Assembly (NCBI GenBank): GCA_963969365.1 | Contig: OZ017752.1 | Location: 1,736,001 to 1,800,000, forward strand | Length of the DNA stretch: 64,000 nt | Reading direction: 5' to 3' | Origin: Asterochloris sp. CNOR1 | Taxonomy: Eukaryota; Chlorophyta; Trebouxiophyceae; Trebouxiales; Trebouxiaceae | In this document: one piece after another, positions 34,018 to 45,148 of the stretch | Layout of the letters: each line of letters begins with the position of its first letter | Numbering within the stretch: the first letter of the stretch is position 1 | Made by a program: the position numbers and the translations under genes | Notes under the pieces: model-generated | Told to the model about the DNA's origin: nothing | Seen by the model: only the letters and a program-made list of their open reading frames with translations | Databases searched by the model: none

Positions 34018-36146
34018 CTATGTACCAAGAAGCTGCCAGGCCGTCCCCCAATCAGGGATGCTAGTCAAGTCTGAACACACTGATCTGGGCACTGCACCTT
34101 CTGACCCAGAGGAGCTGGCAAGCCTGTTCCAGTCCCTGTAAGTGCAACAAGGTTGTGAGTGCCAGTAACAGCGCACAGAAATGCAGGAGCAGTATCAGAA
34201 GCCCACCTCAGGTAAGCATCAAAATCAAGCTGTGCCACCCAGTCAACAACAGCTGCTGCTTGTAGAGAATCTTCTGCAAAGTCTGTAAGACCATCCCCCT
34301 GCTGCTGTTCTGCAATGACATTCTGGTGTGCCTGCATTGGGTCTGCTGAGATTACGGCATGCTCTGACAGCCAGGGGGGCTGAGGCTGCTCCTCACTGCT
34401 CGCTGCAAAGCCTTCTGCCGCTGAGAGCTGCCCGTCAGTTGACTCTGCAGGAGCTGCAAGCGCCATGCTGCACCAGCAGGAGCAAGCAACTTTATTAGTG
34501 AGCCAGCAGCACCTGTCCAGCATGCATTGGCTGCTGAAGCTTGTTTGTGCAGACCTGGCTGAAAGGCAAAAGAGTCTATCACGACATGCACTTCAGAATC
34601 AGGCAACCTGGTCATTGCCCACACCATCCACGGGTCGGTGCAGGCCCTGATGACGCTCCACTCACGCATAGAGCTTGGCCATCCACTGCCGTCGGCGCAG
34701 GCGCCTGGCAGCCTCTCGCTCCTGCCTGCGCACCAGTAGCGTGGGGCCAAAGGCCGGCAGCTTGCGCTCCTCCGCCGCAGCCTCTGGGTCCTCAAACATG
34801 CGGGGGGCAATGGGGCGCCACCCGTTGTTCTCCCAGCGCCTGTACCACCCCTCCATGCTGGGGATCGGCCCCCGGTCCTGGTGCCGCCTGCAGATGCACC
34901 ATGCCTCCCTGGGGGCCTGGACGTACAGCAGTCAGTGTCTCCACCCTGGGCTCTGCCCTTAGTGGCATGGTGGCCTAGGGCCTGGCTGCAGGAGTGGAGC
35001 AGATGAATGTGGTCAGGACTGCGGGGATTCCAAAACAAGAAAGGTGCCCAACTGCACCTCCTGTCCACCTGGGCCTGTTGCCGCCTGCGAATGCTTTCAG
35101 GAGCAAAACAGGCAGTCTACAATGAACAATAAGGGGTGCCTGTGGGGTCAGGCACGCTGAAAGGCTGCAGCATGGGCATGCAGGGCTTGCATGGCAAGTT
35201 CACAGCTTGCTGAGGGACTGTGCATCATGACACCTTGCCTTCTGTGGTCATGCTTTTGACCCTGGTGGTGCTCCTTCTGCCGACTGAGCGCCTCCTGCAG
35301 GCCAGCAAGGGGCCTGCTTGACCAGCAAAGTGCCGGCGGGCTGCGTGCTGCTTCTGCTGGGGATTCAGCAGCAGGTATGGGCCGACCAGGCTTCACCTTG
35401 ACATAATCTCGTGGGCACAAGGAGCACACATCAGCCACAGGGGCGTGAGTAAAGATCTTGTACAGGACAGTGGGTGGGAAGGTCACACCCCCCAGCCTGA
35501 AGCGTATGTGGATGCCCGCTGCAGGATCTATAAGTGTAGCTTCGCGCGGGTTGATACATCTGAGCAGCTCCTTTGGGTCTGATGCCTGCCTGCAGCAGCA
35601 AGCCAGCACCTGCTGTCTGAGGTCTGGCAAAAGCAGTGTCAGGAATTGCAGACAAAGAGTCCCGGGCGCTACCCTGCTGCAGGCTCATACCGTGCCCTGC
35701 TTTTGTCAGTTCAGAGCCAAAGACATGCCTAGGATCTCAACCACAGCAAAGCTATCAGCGCAGCTGACCTGAAGCCTATCAAGTCTCTGTAGAAACTGAA
35801 CACTCGCCTCCTGCTGTAGTTGAGCCACGCATGCTGGATTCTCCTGGCTGCCTTCCTGCGCGCGCTGACCCACGGCCACCAGATCCGCCACCTCCTCTGC
35901 ACATAAATAGCTGCCTCTTTCTGCATGAAGGAAGTCAGCTCAACGGGCTAATGGAGCAATGCATGGGGACCCTACATTGGGCAGCAGAAAACGGCTTCCT
36001 GCCTGCCTCAGGTACCGCCTGCGCTGCTGATGACATTTGATCCTGGCTTGCAGGAAGGAAGCTGCAAAGTCTTGCAGCATGCGCTCCCCCTCATCGATAT
36101 CAGCTGCCTCATGCTTGTTGTCCATCATAGAGGTCATATCAGGCAT
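34018..36146 (-). CDS. C11orf65/MFI-like IQ-motif protein
   Basis: Human C11orf65 (MFI) is reported as a regulator of mitochondrial fission; related IQ proteins occur widely in ciliated eukaryotes. The start is MPDMTSMMDNKHEAADIDEG. An IQ-like FLQARIKCHQQRRR is followed by a second IQ region, AARRIQHAWLNYSRRRVFSF, and FYRDLIGFR. This splices in phase 2 to QASDPKELLRCINPREATLI, then IHIRFRLGGVTFPPTVLYKI and FTHAPVADVCSLCPRDYVKV, the diagnostic core of the family. Later exons carry WYRRWENNGWRPIAPRMF and AARRLRRRQWMAKLYA, and LDFDAYLR joined to DWNRLASSSGSEGAVPRS. The stop is at 34018-34020. Function in this alga is unknown. It shares a 98-bp divergent spacer with UBLCP1. Confidence 0.83.
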
Positions 36147-36244
36147 CGCAGATGGCTTGACCTACCGTTGCTCACCTGAGCAGTCAGGCTGGTGTTGTGC
36201 CTGATCTAAGCCAATACATAGCCCTGCAAGACACAACAATACTG
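36147..36244. promoter_or_regulatory. 98-bp divergent spacer (C11orf65-like / UBLCP1)
   Basis: The two outward-facing start codons are only 98 bp apart, implying a shared bidirectional promoter with very short 5' UTRs, or 5' UTRs that overlap. An in-frame upstream extension of the UBLCP1 frame reaches about 36197 without an ATG. No core element was recognised; the regulatory role is inferred from spacing. Confidence 0.45.
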
Positions 36245-39008
36245 ATGTCGACAACAGTACTGATCAAGTGGAGCGGGAAGGAGCTTCACATCCCCCTGCA
36301 GGAGACAGACACTGTGAACACCCTCAAGCGCAAGGTACACAGAGTGTCAAGCAGCTCGCTCATCTGTGCTGCTCTCCCTGCTCAGATACAGTACAGGCTC
36401 TGTATTCCCCTGCAGATTGAGGAGCAGACTGCAGTGCTGCCCAAGCGCCAGAGGCTGATTGGTCTCAAGGCTAAGGGAGGCAAGCCTGCAAATGATGACC
36501 TGCCAGTCAGCAGTCTCAGCCTCAAGGAGGGGCAGAAGATCATGATGATGGGGCAGCCAGAAGCTCATGTCGAGGCGCTGGACAAGCAGTCAGAGGTGAG
36601 TCAGTCCTGGCAGAATCTAGTTGCTCTTGTGTGGCCTCAGCGTTGGCTCCCAAGGTTGGCGGTAGCAGGAGATCCGGATATGCAAGACTGGTATCTGCCA
36701 GTGGCTGCATCTGGGCGCTGCAACGAAGAGATCACTGTACGCTGCCAGACCCGCATCTGTATCGTGTGCTGGTGGAACCCCTGCAGATGGCGCTGCAAGA
36801 AGGCTGCTGCAATGCTGGAGCATGGTCTGCCCAGAAGCTGGCTGATACTGGCACTTTCAAGACGTCCATGCAGTATCGGTGCAGCCCCGCCCTTCACTGC
36901 TGGTGCCTCTTTGCACATTGAAGTTTGGTGGCCCTGTGCAGGCTTCAAATGGACCTGTCTGAGGAGGGGCAGCCTGCAGCGCTGGTGCCCTGCCTGTAGA
37001 TCTGCCTGTGTACGTGATGCCAAAGGTGCTGCCTGCAGTGCCACTGCCAGCTTCCTGGGAGCAACATGGTGAAGTGCTGGTGCTGACACTGCAGGTGGCG
37101 CCGCAGGTCCAGGACGATTTCGACCTGCCTGAGGAGGGGCTCCAGGAGGTGGACCCCCGCAACAGGGAAGAGAACCAGGTGGGGGTCCGCAGCACATCAA
37201 GTCAGCCCTCTTGCAGGGATGTGAATATGTAAGTACATTTGCCTCTGGGCAGAGCAGCCCTGCTGTGATGACAGCAGTGCAGGTTGTGCGATGGGCAGCA
37301 CTTCAGCCTTAGGCTATGCTGGCCATGTGCAGTCATCTGCACAACATGACACCGATGGCCTGGCGCTTGTTGCCACAGAAGGACTTGCAGTGGCTCCTGT
37401 CAGGTTTTGCAGCATGAAAAGCCACCAACAATTCTTCCTGCCAGTGGTGTAGGGAAGGCTGCCCTACAACTGCCTGGCATGCTCACCTCAACAAACACAT
37501 CCTGGCACAACAATCCCCTGCTGTCTGCTGGAGAAGTTGCATGTGGGCAGACCCACTGCATAGCGAACTTGGGCCCTGGCTGCCTGCAGGAGAAGCTGCG
37601 GCGGCGGGTGCACAGCGTGGAGGTCAAGGTCCTGCATCCCCCGCGCAGAGGGAAGAAGTGTCTGGTCCTGGACATTGACTACACCTTATTTGACCTGGGC
37701 TCCTCGGCAGAGCGCCCCCACGAGCTGGCGCGTCCCTATCTGCACCAGTTCCTGGCGGCTGTGTGGGAGCACTATGACATCGTCATCTGGAGCGCCACCA
37801 ACATGAAGTGGGATGTAGGGGCAATTGGCAGGGAGACTTGAGCAGCTTGTGAGAGCGACTGAAGCAGTGGCAGTGCATACATTGATGGTGGCGCGCCCCT
37901 GCCTGCAAATTTTGCTGGTGGTGTTTGTGTGGGGGGAACACAACCTTGAGACTTGCAGTGCCACTCACTCAAAAGAGTTGAGGGCCAGATCTAGCGAGGG
38001 CGGGCAGGAACTGCGTGGGATGGATTAGCTGTCAAGCACCTCCTGCATGTAGCAAGATTGTGGACTGCTTGCAAGTGGGTCAGGCAGGCAGTACGCTGGC
38101 TGTTGAAGCTGCTTCTAAATTCAGCAGCTGTGGAGGGACAGGCAGCAAGGCCACAGGCTTGCCAGCAGCAGAGGACCGCGCAGCTGCCCAGCTGAATGGC
38201 TGCTTGCCTTGCTGCCAGAGGCAGCTGATGGCTGGCAGTGGCCTTGCCACTCGCTTTCAAGCAATCAACATCCTCTGTGCCTGCTGACACACTTTTGTCT
38301 GCTCTGCCGTGGGCAGCTTGGCAGCAACAGGACAAAATCTTGGTGACCTGCCGCATGTCACCTTCACAGCTACGTCACTGTGTTCCTGTATCCGTGCAGG
38401 TGGGTGGAGGTCAAGATGAGGGAGCTGGGCGTGCTGGGGCATGCAGAGTACAAAGTCAGCTTCATGCTAGACCACAGGGCCATGATCACGGTGCAGACTG
38501 AGAAGTATGGTGAGCAGTGCTGGCTGAGTGACCCATTAACCTGTCACGTACCCAACATGCTGCTTCATGCAAGCCTGCAAGACCATCAGTGCAGCACAGA
38601 GTAAACGGCATGTCTTTGACGGCTCCAGCTGGTACATTCAGCAGGTCTTCCAAACTGCCTGCTATAATGTCCCCAGGCAATCAGTCACTTTCCTCAGGGC
38701 AGCCTCTGCTGCCTACAGGGATATTTGACTGCAAGCCGCTGGGCTTCATCTGGGCCAAGTTTCCTGAGTATTACAATGAGGCAAACACAATCATGTTTGA
38801 TGACCTGAGAAGGAACTATGTGATGAACAAGCAAAATGGGCTGGTGATAGCTCCCTACAAGAGAGCGCATACCAACCGTGACACAGACAAAGAGCTACTT
38901 CATCTGACACAGTATCTGCTGTGCATAGCACCTTTGGAGACATTATCTGATCTGAACCACCGCAAGTGGCGTCAGTATATTGATCGGCGTGGGCGTCATT
39001 TGTTGTAA
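36245..39008 (+). CDS. UBLCP1: UBLCP1: ubiquitin-like domain CTD phosphatase (nuclear proteasome phosphatase)
   Basis: UBLCP1 is a HAD-family (FCP/SCP) phosphatase that binds the 26S proteasome through its ubiquitin-like domain and dephosphorylates the proteasome in the nucleus. Six exons join in phase: 36245-36334, 36416-36595, 37095-37178, 37590-37807, 38400-38509 and 38719-39008 (323 residues; human 318). The Ubl covers residues 1 to about 85 ([20 protein letters not shown] ... MMMGQ). Exon 3 is the acidic linker. The phosphatase has the catalytic DxDxT/V-type motif in [11 protein letters not shown], then [26 protein letters not shown], and [15 protein letters not shown] with [12 protein letters not shown]. 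The exon 4 donor AA|GTGGGA is needed to restore KWVEVKM. The last codons read TTG TTG TAA, so the stop itself lies in a TGTAA motif. Confidence 0.96.
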
Positions 39009-39419
39009 GCTGCGCAGTGCTGCGGGAGGTGGGCGTTGATAGTGACAGCGTGAGTTGGCGGTGCTCAGGGCAGTGAGACAGCATGAGCAGAAGCTGGCAA
39101 CGTTTCAGTCTGGTAGGCTGTTGGTCGTCAGGAACAAAGGGAAGGGGGAGCGGAGGGAAGCTGGTCAATTTGGCGGCAACATTTGCATTCGGTTGTTCTT
39201 GGCTGCTCTGGGTTCAACACTTGCATTCAAACATGCTCTTGCTGAAGTAGGTTGACGGCGGGGTGCCTGCAGAGCAGCCAGGGGCCAAATTAAGCTGCAA
39301 GCTCTAGCAGCTGCCATCTGCAGCAATGCCTGAAGCTTCAGCAACTTGAACACAACAGTGTGCTAGCTGACAGAGCACGTCAGCAACTTAAACACAACCA
39401 CCTTCTGGTCTGGTATGGC
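39009..39419. other. Convergent spacer after UBLCP1
   Basis: Between the UBLCP1 stop and the first in-frame stop assigned to the minus-strand unknown gene. A short segment (CAGCAACTTNAACACAAC) occurs twice near 39338 and 39379. No gene was recognised. Confidence 0.35.
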
Positions 39420-42400
39420 TCAGCGAGATTGCCAGCTGACCACATACTGTCCCCCCCGCAGGGTAGATGCACAACTTGCGGCGCAATGCCCTATGCTCGA
39501 GCTTATATTCCCACCTGTCCAATCTGGCTTGGGCGTGCAGGGGCCGCCCTCCTCGCTGGACACCGCCTGCAGCCACAGGCCGCGCTGCAGCAGCCCCCGC
39601 TGCGTGCTCTCCAGACAGATGGGGTCAGACGAGTTGATGCTCCTCAGCGGCGGCGGCGGCGTGCGAGAGCGATGCGGAACGGTGGGCACATCGATGGCGA
39701 TGGGCCTGGAGGGTGGCGGAGTCCGCGCACTGCCCCGGCTTGACCGGCTGGGGAGCATGGTGCGGCCACGCAGCTCATGCAGCTTGCTGGGCACCTGGTG
39801 TGCGGGAGGGTTCTGTCGGGCCTCAGGGTTCCAGGGCCTGCACCGTGAAGGAGGGCAGGTCAAGGGTGGAGCCGCAAAACGAGACGCAAAACGGACCTTG
39901 CGTGCTTATGCAGTGGGTTGTTGGCAACCTTTGCCCCACAGGGCCCAGGGAGAAGGCGGCTGCAGCCAACCCAGAGTGCAGCATGCAGAAGAGTGCTCCA
40001 CGTCCCACTATCTTCTATGTGCAGCATGCAGAGGGATGCTTCCAAGCAGCCACTAGCTTCTCCTTGCCAGGGGCTTGGGGGCTGCCTCCTGCTGGCCATC
40101 TCACACAGTCATGCCTGGGACAGGCAGATGCTGGGTGCAGCAATGTCTTTGAGTGCATTGAACAAGCTCACCTGGCCAGGGACTTGGCCGGCATCCTGCT
40201 GGCAATTTGGCGTTGCACCGCCTGGGCCAGCGGCGAGGTGGATGGCTGTGCCAATGAAGGTGCCCTGGCAGTCGCTGCGGGCTGCAGGAAGCAGGCGGAC
40301 AGCTTGCCTGTTTGCGCCTGCCTGAGCGCATGGGACTTGGATTTGGCCATGTGGTCAGGCGCCAGGATGCTGGCGCTGCTGCCGGCTATATTTGCAGCAG
40401 CCTCACGGCTGCGGGTGAAGATGGCCCGCAGGCGTCGCTGCCCTGCGCAGGCCTGCCCCTGCAGCAGCTGGGTGGGTATGCTGGGCGGCTGAGCTGCTGC
40501 TGTTGTGGGAGGATGGCTGAATGGGGAGGGGGGGATGCTGTGCACCAGCAGATGGCCAGGATCTGCCTCCTTATGGGGCGCTGGCTGCCGGCGGGCTGTG
40601 TGGGCAGCTCCTGCAGACAAGAGCAAAAGAACCCCGGTGAGGAGGGTATGCGTAACAGACCATGATGTCTGCAGCATGACGCGAAACGAGTCCCCAACTC
40701 CTGGGCTGGCTGCCTGGGCTGGCCACGAAGCAGCTGCAGCACATCAGACACTTTTTGATGCACAGGCAGCTGCCCTGCACAGTCGTGCTGGGTGGCAGAC
40801 CCTGCTCAGGCAGCAGGCACATGGGTCATCCCAGTCTCACCTTCCAAAGAGACCGTAGGGGCCAAAGGCTGAACATCCTGCACCTTTGCAGCAGGCTGCG
40901 CAGCCTCTGCAACAGGCTCAGCTGCTGTGGCAGGCTCCACGCTGCGCCCTGCGGCAGCACCAGCGCGTGCTGCAGCAGCCTGCACGCGCCTCCGGAGTTC
41001 CTCCATGGCCTCCTGGGCAGCAGCAGTCATCCTTGCAGCAGCCGCCTCCCTGCTGTCCACACTGCACCGAGCCAGGCTGGGTTCAGGCACCTGCATTGCA
41101 GCAGTCCTGGGCGTCAGCACCGCAGAGAAGAGGGTGGTCTGTGCCTTGGGAGGTCCTGCGGTGCAGCAAAGCCAGGACCTGGCGACAGCACCCGAGAAAG
41201 CCAAGTTCTGCAGGCCGGCTCTCCTGTGCATTCCATAAAGGCGCGGCGGCACTCTGGGATAGCATGCTTTACCTGGGGTGCCCAACAGTCGCAACCATGC
41301 TACCTGCTCAGTGGAGTATCAGCTGACCACTGCTCACCTCAGCAAGCCTGCTGCAGGCCTCAGCAGGCCGTCCCAGGAGCTGAGCAGCCACCATCGGCTC
41401 CCAGCTTGGCGTTTCTGGCACAACAGCAGCGCTGCCAGGACCAGCAGGGCTGGTCCTGAGCAGGCCGCGCAGGAAGGCAGGCTCGGGCTGCGGGGTGGTG
41501 CAGCGGTTGTGCTGCGCCAGGCAGTGCTGCTGCAGGAGGTTGGCGTGCATGCTGTGCATGTTGGCCTGCGCCTGGTGGCGCAGCTTCTGGGCGGTGTCGG
41601 CCAGTGCGCTCTCCAGCTCCATGTACTTGGCATCCAGGTCAGAAGGGCTGCAGCAGTGACAGTGTGTTCATCAGCTGCACAGGGCAGGAAGGATTTGCAA
41701 AGGGGTTGGTAGGCTCTCCATTGCATTGTCTTGGGCAAGTGCACATTGCAAGCGGCTGCTGTGAGAAGGGCTGGTGAGCAGTGCATTTGGCGTCCAGGTT
41801 GCAGGGGCTGCAAGCAGCAGGGAGCGACAGCTTTCGATGTGCGCAGCAGTCAGTGGCGGCAGCTGACAGGGGAGAGCCTGCTTAGGAAACCATAATGATC
41901 ACCATGCAGAGGGCAATGGGTGGCACATAGGGCTGCTTGCAACAGCGCAGAACATCAGTCAAACAGGGCGAATCCACGGCTCCTGTAGGCAACAACCAGC
42001 GGCCTGGCTTACCTGAGAATGTCCTCATCAATGTGAGACAGAGCATCAGAGTCCTCGTCCAGGCCACAAAGAGAGCCTCCAGCAATTGCTGAGCCACTTA
42101 TGGACCCTGCAGGCATTGTAGAGTGGTCAGCACATGGCTGGGGCTGACTCTGGGGCAGCCAGCGCTTCCAGTGCTGGGGCGCACTTCACATGCGTTGTGG
42201 CCCCAGTGCGAGGACGACCACTGTCGCAGATGACAGCTCATTGTGCCGATGATCAACACGATGCAGAAGCTGGCACAGAACCCACCGTCCCCTCCTCCCC
42301 TTGGGCTCTGCAGCAGCGCCTCTGCCTTGTCCACAAGATGCTTGAACAGCTGGATCTCAGCGTCGCAGGCACTGTCTGCTGCCACCTGAGCAGTGTGCAG

Positions 42401-43553
42401 GGCATCTGCCAAAGACCCCGCCACCGACTCCACCTGCAGGGACACAGGTGAAGAGAAGAGGTCAACCAAGCAGGAGCCACAGTGCGGCAAATGAAGCCCT
42501 GCATGCAGACATGCAAGCATAGGACAGGGTGACTCTGCTGACAATGGGCTACGCTGACAGGACAGCTGCTTTGTAGCACCCTGAAGTCCCGCATGCAGAC
42601 GCGCACAGACACGGTCAAAGGGCATCGTGTCTGCTCCTGACTCGTCTGGTGGTGCGGGAGCCGCACAGGCAAGCAAGAGCTGGCACCTCTTCGTAGGCCT
42701 GGGCATCGGCCTGGCTGCTCAGCTGGCTGGCCACAGCCTCGCACAGGGGCAGGTCGTCTGACGCTGCTGTGAGGGATGAGCTCCGGCTGGAGATGGAGAG
42801 GGGGCTGCCGCTACGCTGCGAGGGGGCTGGGCTACTGTTCTGGCTGCTGGCAGCTCGCAGGCTGCTTGCGCAGCTGCTGCTGGGGCCGCAGCTGTCAAAG
42901 TCGGTCGACGACATGAGGCGGCACAGAGAGGCCACCACCTGCAGGACAGGTACGCCAAAGTGTCATGCAGGCGCATAGTAGAGGCTCTGACTGGTCAGGG
43001 GGAGCACACTGCGTCTTGCGACTCATCGTGAGTCAAGCAGAATCCTGAAACCCCTGTGAGGCTGGGGTCCCGGCCTTGTTATTTCCTATGCGCAGCACGC
43101 ACTTAACGCCTCAAGGGTTGGGACAAGGATCCAGGGACAACAGAAGCTGCCGACAAGGCTGGATGAAAATGCATGGTCAGACCCAGCCAGCGCCTTGACC
43201 CATCCGGCTTGGTGGCATGTCCGGCCCGCCTTGAGCGGACTGACTGTGCTGGGTGCTTGTGCAGAACCCTTTGCTGGCAACAGGCATTGGGTCCTGCCGC
43301 TCACCGAGTCTGTATCCTTGCGCGTGAGCGCCTGGGAGGCGTCTGACCATTTCCTGCCCAGAATCGCATTCATCTTGGCCTGCGCAGCGCGCCTCCTGAG
43401 TGACCGGGGGCTGGGGTTGTCAATGTCCAGCAGACACGCTGCTGAGATGCGCATGTCCTTTGCCATGCCTGCTGCAGCCACCTCTTGGTGCGAAACTTGC
43501 GCTTCTACGGACGCGATCCTCGATGGATCAGGGCTCAAGCGGCCTCGGTCCAT
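39420..43553 (-). CDS. Unrecognised Ser/Ala/Pro-rich protein with predicted helical core
   Basis: A minus-strand gene of about eight exons. Exon 1 (43305-43553) starts MDRGRLSPDPSRIASVEAQV and includes AACLLDIDNPSPRSLRRRAA. Exon 2 has VVASLCRLMSSTDFDSCGPS and a Ser-rich run. Exon 3 is helical: VESVAGSLADALHTAQVAAD and FKHLVDKAEALLQSP. Exon 4 is acidic: LDEDSDALSHIDEDIL. Exon 5 has YMELESALADTAQKLRHQAQ and NMHSMHANLLQQH. Later exons are Ala- and Pro-rich, with EAMEELRRRVQAAAARAGAA and, at the C-terminal end, KLHELRGRTMLPSRSSRGSA. Exon phases agree for exons 1-5, which supports a real gene. I do not recognise a family; the helical stretches could form a coiled coil. The exact 3' end is uncertain. 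Confidence 0.6.
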
Positions 43554-44362
43554 GGCTGGAGGGGTAGACCGGGCTGTGACCGAAGACCTGCAGGCGTGCG
43601 TGCTGACTGCGTATGTGGGGTCGGATGGTGTCTTCTGAGGCGATTGTAAGCGTCAGAGACCCGACAGCCAGAGCTGCCTCACCTTTGACCAGATATGGAA
43701 TCAGGAAGGTGGTTCTGCTTTCAGCACGATCGGCTTGAGCGCAAGCAGTCACTGACAGGGCAATGCAGATTGATGTCGGGCTCAGCCGGTCAAAGCGGCT
43801 TCACACGTCGATGTTTATCTGCAGGACTTTCTTTCTTGAAGTCAACAGATTTTCTGGCTACGTCCGAGCCGCTTTTTGCAAGTCCAGCCCAGCTAGTCTG
43901 ACATAAGTCGACCTCAGCAGGCTTGACAGCTGAAGCTTCTGGGTATCGTCGTCGAATTCACTGCATTGCCCTCACCAAGGGTGGGGTCAGCCTGCAGGCA
44001 GCTCTGCTGAGTCTTGGAAAGGAAAGGGGCAAGGTTTACAGAAAGATGTCAGTAGGCAAAGCCTGCCGGCAGGTCTGCCTTCTTGCCCCTGCCCACAGCT
44101 GACCGGCCTTCAAGGTGTGGCGCCTCAGTGCTAGAGCCGGGCAACAAAGCATTCTGCAACAGCTTAAAGTTGGTGATGGTACACGTTACCCTTTAGCATC
44201 CCTGCCTTGCTACATCCCACCTCTCTTGCAAACTGGCTGCAACCTCTTGGCAATGCAACTGGCTACCAGTGACTCGGATCAGCCATCAGTAGCTTCGGAG
44301 ACATGCTTGCTTGTGCTGGAGGACAGCGGAGAGCTGCCTGGTAGAGACAGTCACCAGCTGCC
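43554..44362. other. Spacer upstream of the unrecognised minus-strand gene
   Basis: Contains the presumed promoter/5' UTR of the minus-strand unknown gene and possibly 5' exons of the weak plus-strand ORF that follows. No conserved coding segment was recognised. Confidence 0.3.
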
Positions 44363-44812
44363 ATGGCAGTGTTCCGGATGGTCTCCAGCAACCTGGACCT
44401 AAGGCAGAAACAGGTTGCAGCACCTTCACGTCTATCTTGCACTGTTGCAGAGAGCTTCATGCAGTGCATCTTCACTTTGGCAATGCATACACGTAGCAAA
44501 CCCCGTACAAAAGCCAAAGTAAACTACAGTCACTTGGGTCCACCTACCTTACCAGATATGCAGGATGGGCGCAGATTTATCTGTTCCTGGTCAGGCCTGT
44601 TCGCTCTTGTTGCTGCCCTGAAGGAGTCTGAGGACATCAGCAAGGAGGGGCCATTGCAGCATGGCTGCTCTTCATGGGACTGGTTGTTTGCCAGCTTGAG
44701 TTGCAGTAAGGTCCAGGAGGGCAAATACATGCTGAAGCACCTGACCCTGCACATGTTGCTGTCAAGATACTTCAAACAGCGGGGACTGGTGCCTATTCCA
44801 ATTTCTTCTTAA
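44363..44812 (+). CDS. Weak ORF, 149 codons, no recognised family
   Basis: Open from the ATG at 44363 (MAVFRMVSSNLDLRQKQ) to the stop at 44810-44812, with segments such as AKVNYSHLGPPTLPDMQDGR and KYMLKHLTLHMLLSRYFKQR. A TGTAA motif sits 74 bp downstream (44886-44890), where a chlorophyte poly(A) signal would be expected. That is the only outside support. It may be the last exon of a longer gene or chance. Confidence 0.25.
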   Translation: MAVFRMVSSNLDLRQKQVAAPSRLSCTVAESFMQCIFTLAMHTRSKPRTKAKVNYSHLGPPTLPDMQDGRRFICSWSGLFALVAALKESEDISKEGPLQHGCSSWDWLFASLSCSKVQEGKYMLKHLTLHMLLSRYFKQRGLVPIPISS

Positions 44813-44885
44813 GCTGAAGCTCAGCTGGCATGCAGCCAAATCAGCCAAAGCTGTGGCCCCTTGCAGCCGGTGCTTGGCGGCTGCC

Positions 44886-44890
44886 TGTAA
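44886..44890 (+). terminator. TGTAA candidate poly(A) signal
   Basis: A TGTAA pentamer 74 bp after the stop of the weak plus-strand ORF. TGTAA is the established chlorophyte polyadenylation motif. A single pentamer is weak evidence. Confidence 0.3.
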
Positions 44891-45148
44891 CAATGCGGCA
44901 GCCATACACTCCCCTCGCAGGATTCATGCACCCTCCTCCTTCGCAGTTCTTGCTGTTGAGCCCTAACCTCGCTGCGCATGTGAGCTCCTAGCAACACCTT
45001 GGGCACCTTTGTAGCTGACATCTTGCTTTCAAGCATTCATGCCAGCTTTGGTGCTGGACAAATGCCTCTAGTAACTACCTGAAATAACCATGATTGGGCT
45101 GAGACACCTGGCTAGGAGCATCTACATCTATGGGGACTGTGGGCGACA

